DNA from: Leptobrachium leishanense
Taxonomy: Eukaryota > Chordata > Amphibia > Anura > Megophryidae
Reading direction: 5' to 3'
DNA: 64,000 nt
Assembly: GCA_009667805.1 (NCBI GenBank)
Contig: CM019070.1
Span: 51,974,451-52,038,450 of the forward strand
This document shows, one piece after another, positions 32,238 to 43,409 of the stretch. The notes beneath the pieces were generated by a model. It worked only from the letters and a program-made list of their open reading frames with translations. It had not been told where the DNA came from and made no database searches. How positions within the stretch are numbered: position 1 is the first letter of the stretch; every line of letters begins with the position of its first letter. A program made the translations under genes and the position numbers.

Positions 32238-33280
32238 TGTGACGGAACGGCCGCCACTATACCGTAGCGCGATACAAATTTTTAAAATGTTGATTTGGTG
32301 TGGTGTATTCTAAAAATACAACCGAACGAATTCTTTAAGTTCCCCCTGTAATTCTCCCCATTGGTGACCTGTCCCCCGCCTGTCCACAGCCCCGGGAAGA
32401 CGCCCGGTCTGTGAATGCCTCGAGCCGCCACTGTCTCTGCCAAGCCGCCCAAACTTGCCCGCCTTGCCCCGCAGCGTGGAAACCACGCAGAAGAGCGCTT
32501 CTTGGCCAGTATGTTCCTAAAAATAGGTTCTTACGGGGGGGCCGAATTTCAGAACGAAGCGCCCTGGGAACGCCGACCAGGGGTCCCTTGCCGGGAGCGC
32601 GGCCGGCAAACAGTGACTCTTGCTTGGGTACAGCCGCCGGACTTTCCCCCTCCACAGCTCGGGCTCCGTTGATCCGATCAGGGCGCTTTTTGGACTGAAC
32701 CAGCCCCCGGACCCGAGCTGCCAGGCTGTACCCCCAGCATGCCGCCGCTCCCAGGGGATCACACCGAAATCCCTGGTAAATCCCCAAACTCGGGCTGAAA
32801 GCCACAGGGAGGCGCCAGGACAAAGGAGCGCTCACACCACAGGGGGGGCCGGGCGCTGCCCGGACAGGGAGAGGTTCTTGGAGGGGGGGGGGACAGACGA
32901 GCTGGTGCCGAGACCCGAGATGAGGGCTGCGCACTGCAGGGGTCCCCCAGGTTGACCAAGGCAGATTGGGCAATGGCTGGAGGCAAAGGTAAAGATCACC
33001 ACAGGAGGACTGAGGGTGGGCCAGGGGAGAACAATGGTTTCATTCCCCATAAATACCCCTGTATCCCCATGTTAAATAAACTGGTACCTGTTTGAACCTT
33101 TACTCCTGCGTCGGCTAGTAATTGGGGATAACATGGCTTTGGGAATCGCAACGCTTCAAGGATCGTGCAAAAGCGCGTAATCGCCGCCGAATTCATACAG
33201 CTACCTCTGACTCTACACCTCCAGACAAGCTCGGCGCTGACGGCGGATCTACCCGTGCAGGGTAGCGGTGATCCGTTACA
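32238..33280 (+). mobile_element. 3' LTR of the gypsy element
   Basis: Starts TGTGACGGA after a purine tract (GGGGGAGATG, likely polypurine tract) and ends GATCCGTTACA, giving TG...CA with an inverted TGTRACGGA. About 1043 bp, GC-rich. AATAAA near 33077 could be its poly(A) signal. No second LTR was seen, so the boundary rests on the terminal motifs. Confidence 0.7.
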
Positions 33281-33406
33281 ATTATATATATTTGATACAT
33301 TCAGCCAGGTAGAGGGAGGTGGCATGTGGGCTGCGCAGGGTCTCAGGCAGTGTTTTGTCTTTTGTGTGTATATTTTTAGCAAATTTATAGGGGAAGGTAA
33401 GGGCAG

Positions 33407-33439
<33 letters not shown>

Positions 33440-33503
33440 ATATATATAAATCTCTATCCCAGAGACGCCAATGTAAGAAAATATACCTGAGAGCAGATGT
33501 ATT
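33281..33503. repeat. Spacer with (TA)n microsatellite
   Basis: (TA)n at 33411-33448. The rest is unassigned. Confidence 0.6.
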
Positions 33504-33741
33504 GAAAAATGGAGATAAGGCAGCACATCGGGATTTGGATAAAACAAAAAACTTTTATTGGCACAGATTAAAATACCTGTCCATAGACCAACGTTTCGGC
33601 CCCACTGGGCCTTTATATTTTTCCTTGATAAAGGCCCAGTGGGGCCGAAACGTTGGTCTATGGACAGGTATTTTTAATCTGTGCCAATAAAAGCTTTCTG
33701 TTTTATCCAAATCCCGATGTGCTGCCTTATCTCCATTTTTC
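33504..33741. repeat. Hairpin element, 113-bp arms
   Basis: Arms 33504-33616 and 33628-33741 are near-perfect reverse complements with an 11-base loop. Both arms carry GGCCCAGTGGGGCCGAAACG. (TA)n tracts lie on both sides (33411-33448 and 33744-33766), suggesting insertion into a TA microsatellite. Confidence 0.92.
33623..33658 (+). other. Hammerhead-core-like motif 4 (degenerate)
   Basis: TTGATAAA, GGCCC, AGTG, GGGCC, GAAACGTTGG. The stem is perfect, but the first box departs from CTGANGA at two bases. Mirrored in the opposite arm. Confidence 0.35.
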
Positions 33742-33810
33742 TATATATATATATATATATATATATCTCCAGACTAGTATTACACACACATTTTGGCAAC
33801 TAATTGCTTC

Positions 33811-33938
33811 CCCCCCCCCCTTGGCTGATCCCTCCAGAAGAAATGTTGAACCCAATAGAGCAGAGAATAATATATATATTCTCTGCTCTGTCAGGTTCAA
33901 CGTTTCTTCTGAAGGGATCAGCCAAATGGGGGGGGGGG
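33811..33938. repeat. Second hairpin element, about 58-bp arms
   Basis: Arms 33811-33868 and 33878-33938 pair almost fully: TTGGCTGATCCCTCCAGAAG against CTTCTGAAGGGATCAGCCAA, and GAGCAGAGAAT against ATTCTCTGCTC. C-run and G-run at the outer ends. Contains AGAAACGTTGAACC on the minus strand. Confidence 0.88.
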
Positions 33939-34701
33939 CGCATTTAGTTGAGATTGTTCCGCATGCCACCCCCCCATGTGCGTATGTGTATATATGGTCT
34001 GAGGTCTGTGGATATATATATATCTCTCTCTGCATGTTGATATATACGTATATGTCTGTGTGGTATCAATGCATCCCTACTCTATACACAGCGCTCCGTG
34101 TCCCTATAATATATATGATCAGGGGTTACCTTTTTTTATATACTATTCCTATTAAATTAACAGTAATTTTTGATGTATTTTATTCAGTAGAAACGTTTTT
34201 TGCCTATATAACATGTGCTTTGTGAAAATAAAACGGTTTTGTGTGTACATTTTAATTTAGTTAGTGGATTCCTGTCCAGTGCGGTGAGAAGCAAACGTAA
34301 TGCAGTGTAGACACGCTGTGAGGCGGAGCGGAGTGAAGTCAAGCGTGCATAATATTTGCTTCTCTTCGCTTCGCTACGCTGTGCGTCACTACACGCTCAG
34401 TGTGTCTCAGCCTTTATTCCCGCATCGCTAGCTTACCAAATCAGTTTGTATACTTGTCACTGACCCTGCTTGTTCTGAGGCCCCGATCTGTTGCTGACTT
34501 TGCCTGCCATTTGACTATTCTCTCTGTGTATTCCCTGCCTGTTCTGTTTGCTTCCTGTTGCTACTGGTGTGCGCCAATTCTCACCATATACAGTAGCGCA
34601 GTACAAGTGCCTAAACATTGCTGACCTGGTTTTGTTATAGCTGCTGATGTAACTGAATAGATCGGGATCTCTTCTGCATTACCAAAACCTCCACTGCACC
34701 T
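33939..34701. other. Unassigned spacer
   Basis: AT-rich. 34285-34400 has GCGAAGCG/CGCTTCGC-type imperfect palindromes, perhaps a MITE fragment. Confidence 0.3.
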
Positions 34702-35040
34702 CAGAGGGGTTACGGTGTGACTGCAATTGCTGCCACCAAAGGCACAATATTTGGGTGCACTGCCACGAACGCCTATACCAAATTCATATCATTATAATAT
34801 TTGACCGCAGGGTCCAACCCTGCACTCTTCCACAATACCACAGAGGGGTTACGGTGTGACTGCAATTGCTGCCACCAAAGGCACAATATTTGGGTGCACT
34901 GCCACGAACGCCTATACCAAATTCATATCATTTTAATATTTGACCGCAGGGTCCAAACCTGCACTCTTCCACAATACCACAGAGGGGTTACGGTGTGACG
35001 GCACTGTTGCTGACACTAAAGGCCCAATTTTAAAGCACCT
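34702..35040. repeat. 139-bp tandem repeat, about 2.4 units
   Basis: Units start at 34702, 34841 and 34980 with CAGAGGGGTTACGGTGTGAC. The first two are nearly identical; the third diverges after about 30 bases. Possibly part of the TAGTGATGAGC element ending at 37213. Confidence 0.88.
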
Positions 35041-35457
35041 GTTGTTACTTTCATCCAAAGCCTGCATAAGTTTCACCATAATTTAGCCAAAACAATCACT
35101 AAAATTGTTCTGTGTGTCCTAAAACGTCTCCTCTTTTCATACAGGCTGCCACCCCAAGCAGTTGTTTATGAATAGATTAAAGGAAAAATATTTACCGTCA
35201 TTTGAAATGGCATTTTTTTGGTTTTAAAATGTTTCTATACATCCTACAAATCCGCCACTTCATGGGCAGGTTATGGGGATCCTCCTAGGCACGATATTTG
35301 AAGAAATTTTTTGTTTTTATTCTTAACCTTTATTTCATGGAAAACTCACTGTTCCTTTTAAAAACGTTTTTTTTTTTAAAACTTTTTGTCCTTGTTTCCT
35401 GTCCCCCAGGGCACTACCCGGACCCCCATACACCTTTTATGGCAAATATCTTGCATA

Positions 35458-37073
35458 CAGTTGTGTTCAAAATTATTCAACCCCCACTGAAATTGAGTGT
35501 TTTGGCCAGTTTGACATTGATTTTGATCATTCAGTCATTTTGCTTACAATTAAATCAAAGAGGCACGTGTAGGTCAGACAAATATAACATAACATTTATA
35601 ATGAAATAACCACAAATGTCTTTTCTGTGCTCACATCATTATCAGTTTTATTCAACCCCCAAGTGACATTCAATCTTAGTACTTAGTACAACATCCTTTT
35701 ACAGTTATAACAGCTTTTAACGTGAAGCATAGCTTGACACAAGTGTCTTGCAGCGATCTACGGGTATCTTCGCCCATTCGTCATGGGCAAAAGCCTCCAG
35801 TTCAGTCACATTCTTAGGCTTGCGCACTGCAACTGCTTTCTTTAAGTCCCACCAGAGGTTCTCAATCGGATTTAAGTCAGGTGACTGCGATGGCCACTCC
35901 AAAATGTTCCAGCCTTTAATCTGCAACCATGCTTTAGTGGACCTAGAGGTATGCTTGGGATCATTGTCCTGTTGAAAGGTCCAACGTCTCCAAGCCTCAG
36001 GTTTGTGACAGACTGCATCACATTGTCATCCAATATCTCCTGGTACTGAAGAGAATTCATGGTACCTTGCACACGCTGAAGCTTCCCTGTACTGCAGAAG
36101 CAAAACAGCCCCAAAGCATGATTGACCCCCCCGCCATGCTTCACAGTAGGCAAGGTGTTCTTTTCTTCATAGCCTTGTTGTTCTTCCTCCAAACATAGCT
36201 TGATCCATGGGCCCAAACAGTTCTAATTTTGTTTCATCAGTCACACAGAACACTATCCCAAAACCTTCTGTGGTTTGTCCACATGACTTTTGGCATACTG
36301 CAGTCGACTCTTCTTATTCTTTGGAGACAGCAAGGGGGTGCGCCTGGGAGTTCTGGCATGGAGGCCTTCATTACGCAGTTGCGCCGTATTGTCTGAGCTG
36401 AAACTTCAGTACCCACATCTGACAAATCTTTTCTCAGTTCCTCAGCAGTCACACGGGGACTTTTCTCCACTCTACGCTTCAGGTAGCGCACAGCAGTCGA
36501 AGTCAGCATCTTCTTTCTGCCACGACCAGGTAGCGTTTCAACAATGCCCTTTGCCTTGAATTTGCGAATGATGCTTCCTATGGTCTCTCTTGGTATGTTT
36601 AACATCTTTGCAATCTTCTTATAGCCATTGCCCTTCCTGTGAAGAGTAATCACCTCTTCTCTAGTCTTCCTGGACCATTCTCTTGACTTCACCATGTTGT
36701 AACCACACCAGTAAATGTCTAGAAGGAGCTGAGTATCACAGTCATTTTAAAGCTTGCCTAATTGGTGCTTATTATGCTTTATTGCTGCTCCGTGGACATC
36801 CACAGGTTGTTTTCAATACCTGATTGAAAACACTTGAATGAACCTCTGTTCTTCAGAGTGGTAGTCTTTAAGGGGTTGAATAATTGTGTCAATGAAGAAT
36901 TCACAAAAGAAACATTTACTACTGTATTACAAAACCAATTGATGTCATTTTAGTTGCATATGGTTCTTTAAAAAGTCCTTGTAGGATTTCATCCTGAATA
37001 CAATTACAAATGTACACTAAATTCCCTAAAACCCTTTACAGCATTGGGGGTTGAATAATTTTGAACACAACTG
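35458..37073 (-). mobile_element. Tc1-type transposon, copy 1, complete ends
   Basis: 1616 bp with TIRs CAGTTGTGTTCAAAATTATT at both ends and TA on each side, the Tc1/mariner target. The transposase is on the minus strand and degraded. Copy 2 at 61358 is in the opposite orientation. Confidence 0.93.
35717..36695 (-). pseudogene. Tc1 transposase (copy 1), disrupted
   Basis: The start codon at 36695 opens 150 clean codons: MVKSREWSRKTREEVITLH, a paired-like helix-turn-helix with NIPRETIGSIIRKFKAKG, a GRGRKK motif, then a second DNA-binding helix set. Frameshifts near 36300 and 36240 and further stops follow. The C-terminal third is again open (35926-35717): LNPIENLWWDLKKAV with the catalytic Glu. 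QQDNDPKH (second Asp) is readable near 35975. The enzyme would cut at TIRs and insert at TA; this copy is inactive. Confidence 0.88.
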
Positions 37074-37639
37074 TATATGCCCTCTTGGAGGGCACTCTAA
37101 AAATCGACCGTTTGGGTCCCATTGACTTGCATTGAGTTCGGTTCGTGTTCGAACTCGAACTTTTGAAATTGTTCGAATGCGAACCAAACACGGGGGTGTT
37201 CGGCTCATCACTAATAGTAATTGATGAATGTGTGTGGCTGAGAGACCACAAGGAAATCCGAAGAGCAAATTACTTAACATAAATCGACCATACGGACTGG
37301 CAAGATTGACTTACCTGTACCTGAGCATTTTTTTAAGGTTTTCAAGTTATTGATCAGGTCCCTTATTTTAGAAAGGGGGGGGGGAGACAGGCCATCATTG
37401 TTAAAAAAGGAGAAAAAATAGATTTTTAAACTTGACACTCTTTGGCCGCGGGGTCTTAAAGAATTTTAATTTTGATATATTTCTTTAAACTTTTGTTTGG
37501 GATTGAACTCCATGAATTCTGTGTCGAAGGGGTAAAATTGTGTTGTGACTCTGGATTAATTGAATGCCCTGCCTCCTTTCAGGATTTTTTAATTTGTTTT
37601 AAGGTATATAACCTGTCATGGATAGTGAGTATGTTATAC

Positions 37640-37671
37640 ATGATTAAGGCTTATTCAGCCGAAACGTCGTA
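37640..37671 (+). other. Hammerhead-core-like motif 5 (degenerate)
   Basis: ATGATTA, A, GGCT, TATTC, AGCC, GAAACGTCG. Stem GGCT/AGCC pairs; the first box is changed at two core positions. AATAAAG follows at 37690. Confidence 0.35.
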
Positions 37672-38100
37672 TTTTCCCTGACATGCGGAGAATAAAGAAA
37701 AGTTTGATACAGTAGCAGGTGACCAGGTGACCGTGTGGCCTATCCTTCGTTCTTATGGTCTATTGGGATTGCGGATCCTTCGTTGGAGCACCCGGTTACT
37801 TGCTTGGATTCCGGGTTTCTATGGTATAGCCACGCATTGCCTGTTTGTACGTGTGACTGGAGTGAACTAGGATTGGATTTGTGGTTGGGCGAGTGACGTA
37901 GGAGTAAGTGCGTTAACAGGAGGGGTTATTAAATAAATCAACTTGATAACGAATTGCACTGAACGAAATCCTCCCTCTATATTGTTCCTAGAGTTGCCAC
38001 TGATTGATTGTATTACAGTTGTGTGGGTGGGGTGTGTTTAATACTATAAAGCGCACCTGCCATTTTTCTCTTTATAGTCCGTCTGGTCGCTGCTGTCTCA

Positions 38101-38139
38101 CTGATAAGCCAGGGAAGTTGCGGCTCGAAAACGTCGCAC
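38101..38139 (+). other. Hammerhead-core-like motif 6 (degenerate)
   Basis: CTGATA, AGCC, AGGGAAGTTGC, GGCT, CGAAAACGTCG. Stem AGCC/GGCT pairs; G8 of the core reads A. Confidence 0.35.
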
Positions 38140-38706
38140 CCGACCGCCCTTCATCTTTTTCCACACATGGCAAACAGTTGTATATATATTTTTTTCTTTA
38201 TCACTTTGCTGTCTTCGATCTCTTGACCATATTCATGACCCACCCAAACAGGCCATATCTTATCTGGAGACCGTGTTTATAGCTTTATTTTTAATATATT
38301 TTTATGCACTAGTTCAGACTTCTTCAGCTCTTCTCTTTTTTTTTTTTCGCCTTTTCTTTTAATTTGGAAATTCGTATTTTACATCCATTTTCATTGTATG
38401 TTTTACCTGTGAAGTGTTAGTTTCTGCGCCATTGGTAAGGACACAGTGTTTATCCGCTAATTGGCGTTGTTTTGCATTGTTGCATGCAATGGGCAAAACC
38501 GTCGTTATTGCAGCCATGGTGAACTTCAGCAATCCAGAGAGAAAATCAAAGAATGATGGGTGACGCTTCATCACTGAACTGGATTGCTGAAGTTTATTGT
38601 GGGTGCAACAACAGCAAATAACAGAGAACAACTATAGCATTTGACATGTTGCCTTTATTATACTTTAATGCCTCCACGTATGGGGTAAAAGAGCTCTAAA
38701 CACTAA

Positions 38707-39105
38707 GGCTGGGATCAGACGAACGCGCGTGCAGCCGCACTTTATCACGACCGTAGTAGCAGCAAATGATGGGCCATATACAAAGTACGGCCGCACGAAA
38801 GTTTGACCTTGCAACGCAAACGGCAAACGCATTTTTTCGAGAACGTGATACCACTAGTACGGACGTACAGAGTGCGCTGCGTCTGCTAGCGGTGTGTGTG
38901 TGATTAGGAGACGTCAGACACTGCTAATGTCCGGCCAACATAGCATCCAGACGCAAAAAGGGTTTTATTGATGATCCGTACAAAATCACGGATGAAAATG
39001 TGCATCGTATGACCGCTATCGTGTATTCCCTGAAAAAGTACATCCATTCGTTCGAACGCACTTTTTCACGGACAACGTGAAAAATGCGTTCGTCGGACCC
39101 TAGCC
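38707..39105 (+). mobile_element. GGCTAGGGTCAGAC MITE, copy B
   Basis: 399 bp, TIRs GGCTGGGATCAGACGAACGC and, reverse complemented, GGCTAGGGTCCGACGAACGC. Flanks TAA and TCA. Belongs to the subtype with CACGGACAACGTGAAAAATG. Confidence 0.82.
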
Positions 39106-39286
39106 TCAAGGAAGATACCTAAAGTTTTCTGAGCTGTGAGATGGAGAAACAGGTAGACATTGCGGAATATATAAAGATTAAAGGGACATGGTGACCTAAG
39201 TGTCCCCTCCCAGTGCTGTCCCGGTAGGTTTATTCACGTCTCCCAGCAGGGTAAGGGGATATTCCTTGTTTGGGATACCTGCCAAA
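39106..39286. other. Short spacer between MITE copies
   Basis: No feature seen. Confidence 0.4.
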
Positions 39287-39486
39287 GGCTGGGGTCAGAC
39301 GAGCGTAGTGTTCACGTCCGTGAGGGCGCCTAAAAGTACGTCCGTGTTAGCATGAAAGCCCATCGGAGCAGTGGCGTAACTAGAAACCTGAGGGCCCCGG
39401 TGCAAGAATCCATGAAGGGCCCCCCCAACCCCCCCAAAAAAAGATCCATATTTTTACCTTTTTTTTTCCTGCAATATAAAAAAGAT

Positions 39487-40640
39487 AGTATTGCCCCCAG
39501 CTCACATGGACATATATATTGCCCCCAGCTCACATGGACATATATATTGCCCCCAGCTCACATGGACATATATTGCCCCCAGCTCACATGGACATATATT
39601 GCCCCCAGCTCACATGGACATATATTGCCCCCAGACCACACATGGATATATTGCCCCCAGGCCACACATGGATATTTTTGCCCCCAGCTCATGGATATAC
39701 TGCCCCAACACATGGATATACTGCCCCAACACATGGATATACTGCCCCAACACATGGATATACTGCCCCAGCACATGGATATACTGCCCCAGCACATGGA
39801 TATACTGCCCCAGCACATGGATATACTGCCCCAGCACATGGATATACTGCCCCAGCACATGGATATACTGCCCCAGCACATGGATATACTGCCCCAGCAC
39901 ATGGATATACTGCCCCAGCTCATGGATATACTGCCCCAGCTCATGGATATACTGCCCCAGCTCATGGATATACTGCCCCAGCACATGGATATACTGCCCC
40001 AGCTCATGGATATACTGCCCCAGCTCTGTCCCCCAGCTCATGGATATTCTGCCCCAGCTCTGTCCCCCAGCTCATGGATATTCTGCCCCAGCTCTGTCCC
40101 CCAGCTCATGGATATACTGCCCCAGCTCTGTCCCCCAGCTCATGGATATTCTGCCCCAGCTCTGTCCCCCAGCTCATGGATATATTGCCCCAGCTCTGTC
40201 CCCCAGCTCATGGATATTCTGCACCAGCTCTGTCACCCAGCTCATGGATATTCTGCCCCAGCTCTGTCACCCAGCTCATGGATATTCTGCCCCAGCTCTG
40301 TCCCCCAGCTCATGGATATTCTGCCCCAGCTCTGTCCCCCAGCTCATGGATATTCTGCCCCAGCTCTGTCCCCCAGCTCATGGATATACTGCCCCAGTTC
40401 TGTCACCCAGCTCATGGATATTCTGCCCCAGCTCTGTCCCCCAGCTCATGGATATTCTGCCCCAGCTCTGTCCCCCAGCTCATGGATATTCTGCCCCAGC
40501 TCTGTCCCCCAGCTCATGGATATTCTGCCCCAGCTCTGTCCCCCAGCTCATGGATATTCTGCCCCAGCTCTGTCCCCCAGCTCATGGATATTCTGCCCCA
40601 GCTCTGTCCCCCAGCTCATGAATATACTGCCCCCAGCCCA
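39487..40640. repeat. CCCCAGCTCATGGATAT minisatellite in hAT copy 2
   Basis: Three zones. 39487-39690: long units with CACATGGACATATATATTG. 39690-40020: regular 21-bp units CATGGATATACTGCCCCAGCA. 40020-40640: a 34-bp higher-order unit that adds CTCTGTCCCC to the 21-mer, repeated about 18 times. Plus-strand frames stay open in all three phases because the units lack stop codons. Confidence 0.95.
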
Positions 40641-40734
40641 GCTCTTACTTACCTGCTCTGCTGGCCCCGGGCAGGCTCCGCCGGCGTCTTCTCCTCCGGC
40701 GTCTTCTCCTCCTTGGCGAGCGGCCGCTGGAAAC

Positions 40735-40832
40735 ATGCAGCTTGGCCGCTCGCCGGAAACCACCTGATCAGCGCGAGGTCTAGTGCGCTGGTCAGGTGGT
40801 TTCTCTCCCACGTGAGCGGCCAAGCTGCATGT
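40735..40832. repeat. Subterminal hairpin of hAT copy 2
   Basis: Inverted repeat: CATGCAGCTTGGCCGCTCGC and AAACCACCTGATCAGCGC against GCGCTGGTCAGGTGGTTT and GAGCGGCCAAGCTGCATG. Similar in position and in AGCTGCATG to the hairpin of copy 1. Confidence 0.88.
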
Positions 40833-41354
40833 CAGCGGCCGCTCGCGTAGGGAGAGGGACGGCCAGCGCGCGGCTCCCAGATTCCGGCGCTGATTGCCGG
40901 AATCTGGTGGCGGCGCTGGGCCCCCCTCCAGTGGCGGAATGCCAGGGCCCGGTCGCAACTGCGACCGCTGCGACCCTGGTACTTCCGCCACTGCATCGGA
41001 GTCTGACACACGAAGTACGTCCGCACTGAACTGCGGACGCACAACGACCACGGACGCAAGGCAGGCAAGAGCGTACAACCCCTAGAACGGCCGCACAAAG
41101 TGCACTGCGTCCGCAACGCCTGCATAACTGTGTGTGAGTGATGGAACGTGGTCAGACGGACTGCATTTATACGTCCAGCATTTTTCACGGACAAAATGGT
41201 TTTGCGTTTTAATTTATTTTCCCTCCTACATCCGTCAAAATATACGTCAGTGAATAAATGGACTGTGTGACCACTACTGTGTCTTCCGTACTGACGTACG
41301 CCCGTACTGCACGGACGCACAGTCCGTAGAAATCGCGTTCGTCTGACCCTAGCC

Positions 41355-43140
41355 TACGCAGGGCTGAACAGCTTTCTGTGATCTAGGTCAAGTAGGTCAG
41401 GAATGCGTTTTCCTCAACCAGCCAATGGCTTTCACGGAGTTTGTAGAATGAACCATTGGATTGGTTTGCACGCAGGATGCCACCCAGCCTCCTTCCTGTG
41501 TCGGCACGCAGCGGCTTCGAGGGAGCCCAGTGCTGGAATGAGGGGCAAGTCTATTTAAGACACTCAAGGGTTAAAACAGGAGGGAAGGAAAAAGTGAGGT
41601 CAAAAGGGCCTAATAAATAATTCCTACCCCCCCCCCCATGTCCCTTTTCAGAGATGCACATGGGACAAATAAAGGGGCATATGTGAGGAGTAAAGGAGGT
41701 GGATGAACATGCGTAAGGGGGAAGGTAAGAGGACACAAAATGTGAATGCAAAGTAGACGGAGAGGCAAAATATATATAGAAATATAAAAAATGATTAAAG
41801 TATGCATAAAAAGACCCTAATCTCTATTGGACATATTGGGAAAAGAAATGAAGAGAAATACACCTGAGCAAAATAGATGCAGACACGTGGGGCAATAGAG
41901 CTGGAGTGAGACCTACATTTGAGTATTAAAGATTGAGGAAGGCACACCTTTAAAAGAAAGGATGAGCGGCACGATTATAAAAAAATAACAAAGATGGAGA
42001 AAGACATGTGGGCCAAAAGAGATAGGGAGAGGGACGGATGCATAGTGAGAAAGAGCTAGGGGAGGGAGAGCAACACATGGGGCAAAATTGATGATCTTTT
42101 GGCCAAACATTGGTCAGATGCACGTTTTATATAAATATACTTTATTAAAATATTATTGTGTCCTGTTCTATTCTTAACATATGGATTGTAACTCAAATGA
42201 TGAATTTCCTTGACACAGCCTACATCCGTGCAGTATGTGGCCATTTACATGCTTCGGGTCATTGCTACATGTGTTTATCGTTGTCCTCAGTTCATTCCCA
42301 TCGAATTCCTCAGGACAGAACACTTTCCATGCAGCGCTTTGGCAGCGCGCCGCCGGTGCAAGTACTGTTGTTGTGAATTTCCCAGGCTAACGATGCCCTC
42401 ACAAATGACATTAATGAAAACAAAATCCCAAGACACTTCATTTTCAACCGCATAAATTCACTCAATTGCTGTTGATTATAGCTTTAGTGGGTTTAATCAG
42501 CAATCCCTGCATTCCTTGGAAATAATGTGCAGTAAACGACATAGAGCGAGACTGATGAAAGACGAGCTGATCCGAGTTACTTTCCAGACCAACATTAATA
42601 TTTGAGTCTATGACCAGGGAATTCTTCACCTGGTATAGGGCAAGTTTTCTTTAAATTCTAGGACTACACCACATTTTTCAGTAAAGCCAACTGCAGGTTT
42701 TAAAGGTTCATAAAAAGTTGGCGTCCTTAGAGCAAGCAGATTAGAATGTCTCCAAATTGAGGTTAAATTCGAGTGGTTAGGTTAGGGATTTAGGATTCGA
42801 CTTTATTAACCCCTTCAATACCAAGTGCTTTTATGGAAAGTGACTTTCCATTACGTACACAGAAACAATATACAGACGACCCTCTGTATATGTTCACTGT
42901 AGGTGCGCCCTATTTGGCAGGCAGAGGGCTCCCTCTGCTGGTCAGAAATGGCTACTACCTTTTACATTATAGCTTGAGGTCTGTGGCTCTGTGAAGGAAA
43001 AACAGATCTCAAATCAGACTTTTTGAATAATTTCAACAGCTGAGCTGTGATAGCCGGTGTGTTGAAATTTCAAGGGCAGGTTCTCGAGCCAATTTGCAAT
43101 TTAAAAAAAAAAAAAAAAAAATCATGTTCCATATTGGACC
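41355..43140. other. Unassigned stretch
   Basis: Purine-rich at 41560-42080 (GGAGGAAGG, GAGAAAG words). TTAACCCCTTCAATACC at 42809 resembles a MITE end without a partner. A-run at 43102-43120. No gene. Confidence 0.35.
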
Positions 43141-43148
43141 GCATAGAG

Positions 43149-43312
43149 CAGGGCTGTCAAACCCACGGCCCCCCAGATGTTGATGCCTACAATTCCCACA
43201 ATACTTTCTGAACTACAACTCCCACGATTCCCAGGACATCTATTGCATTGAAAGTATTCTGGGAGTTGTAGGCATCTACATCTGGGGGGGGGGTCGGAGT
43301 TTGACAGTCCTG
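43149..43312. mobile_element. hAT fold-back MITE (CAGGGCTGTCAAAC)
   Basis: 164 bp flanked by GCATAGAG on both sides (43141-43148, 43313-43320). The ends CAGGGCTGTCAAAC and CAGGACTGTCAAAC (reverse complement) continue into a nearly full-length palindrome with ACAACTCCCA/TGGGAGTTGT-type words. Confidence 0.9.
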
Positions 43313-43409
43313 GCATAGAGTATACTCTATATTGGGGCCCCAGCAGGTGCTGGTGAAGCTTAAGATAGACTTGGGGTTTGAATGAAGGCTGATACCTCTA
43401 AACAGTTAA

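Larger units (their letters stand above)
29845..33280 (+). mobile_element. Gmr1-like Ty3/gypsy LTR retrotransposon, 5'-truncated
   Basis: Integrase C-terminus, then RT, RNase H and a 3' LTR, all plus strand. Integrase upstream of RT is the reverse of usual gypsy order and is the hallmark of Gmr1-like elements of vertebrates. The left part (gag, protease, most of integrase, 5' LTR) is missing. A hAT element interrupts RT at 30632-31044. At least two frameshifts make it inactive. Confidence 0.82.
35041..37213. mobile_element. hAT-like element with TAGTGATGAGC right end, split by Tc1
   Basis: The right end reads GGCTCATCACTA (37202-37213), with TTCG/CGAA words before it (37135-37195). The segment 35041-35455 and the one at 37076-37213 flank the Tc1 element and appear to be one older repeat. 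The left end and a target duplication were not found. Confidence 0.45.
37214..38706. other. Unassigned spacer with two hairpin motifs
   Basis: No gene. Holds motifs 5 and 6 (below), T-runs near 38335, and a short inverted repeat GAACTTCAGCAATCCAG (38521-38537) facing 38579-38595. Confidence 0.35.
39369..40993. mobile_element. hAT element with a minisatellite body (copy 2)
   Basis: 1625 bp flanked by CATCGGAG on both sides (39361-39368, 40994-41001). Ends CAGTGGCGTAACTAGAAACC and, reverse complemented, CAGTGGCGGAAGTACCAGGG. After the left end come G/C-runs, then 1.15 kb of minisatellite, then a GC-rich hairpin region. No transposase. The termini differ from copy 1 beyond the first 9 bases, yet the minisatellite is the same. 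Confidence 0.92.
39287..41354 (+). mobile_element. GGCTAGGGTCAGAC MITE, copy C, split by hAT
   Basis: Left end GGCTGGGGTCAGACGAGCG at 39287, right end TCGTCTGACCCTAGCC at 41354. It is interrupted at 39369-40993. The two halves align to copy A across the site. Confidence 0.85.

Noticed and set aside
39352..40850. Long open frames (up to 471 codons) through the minisatellite of hAT copy 2
   Set aside because: All three phases are open and rotate with the 34-bp unit; a composition effect, not a gene.
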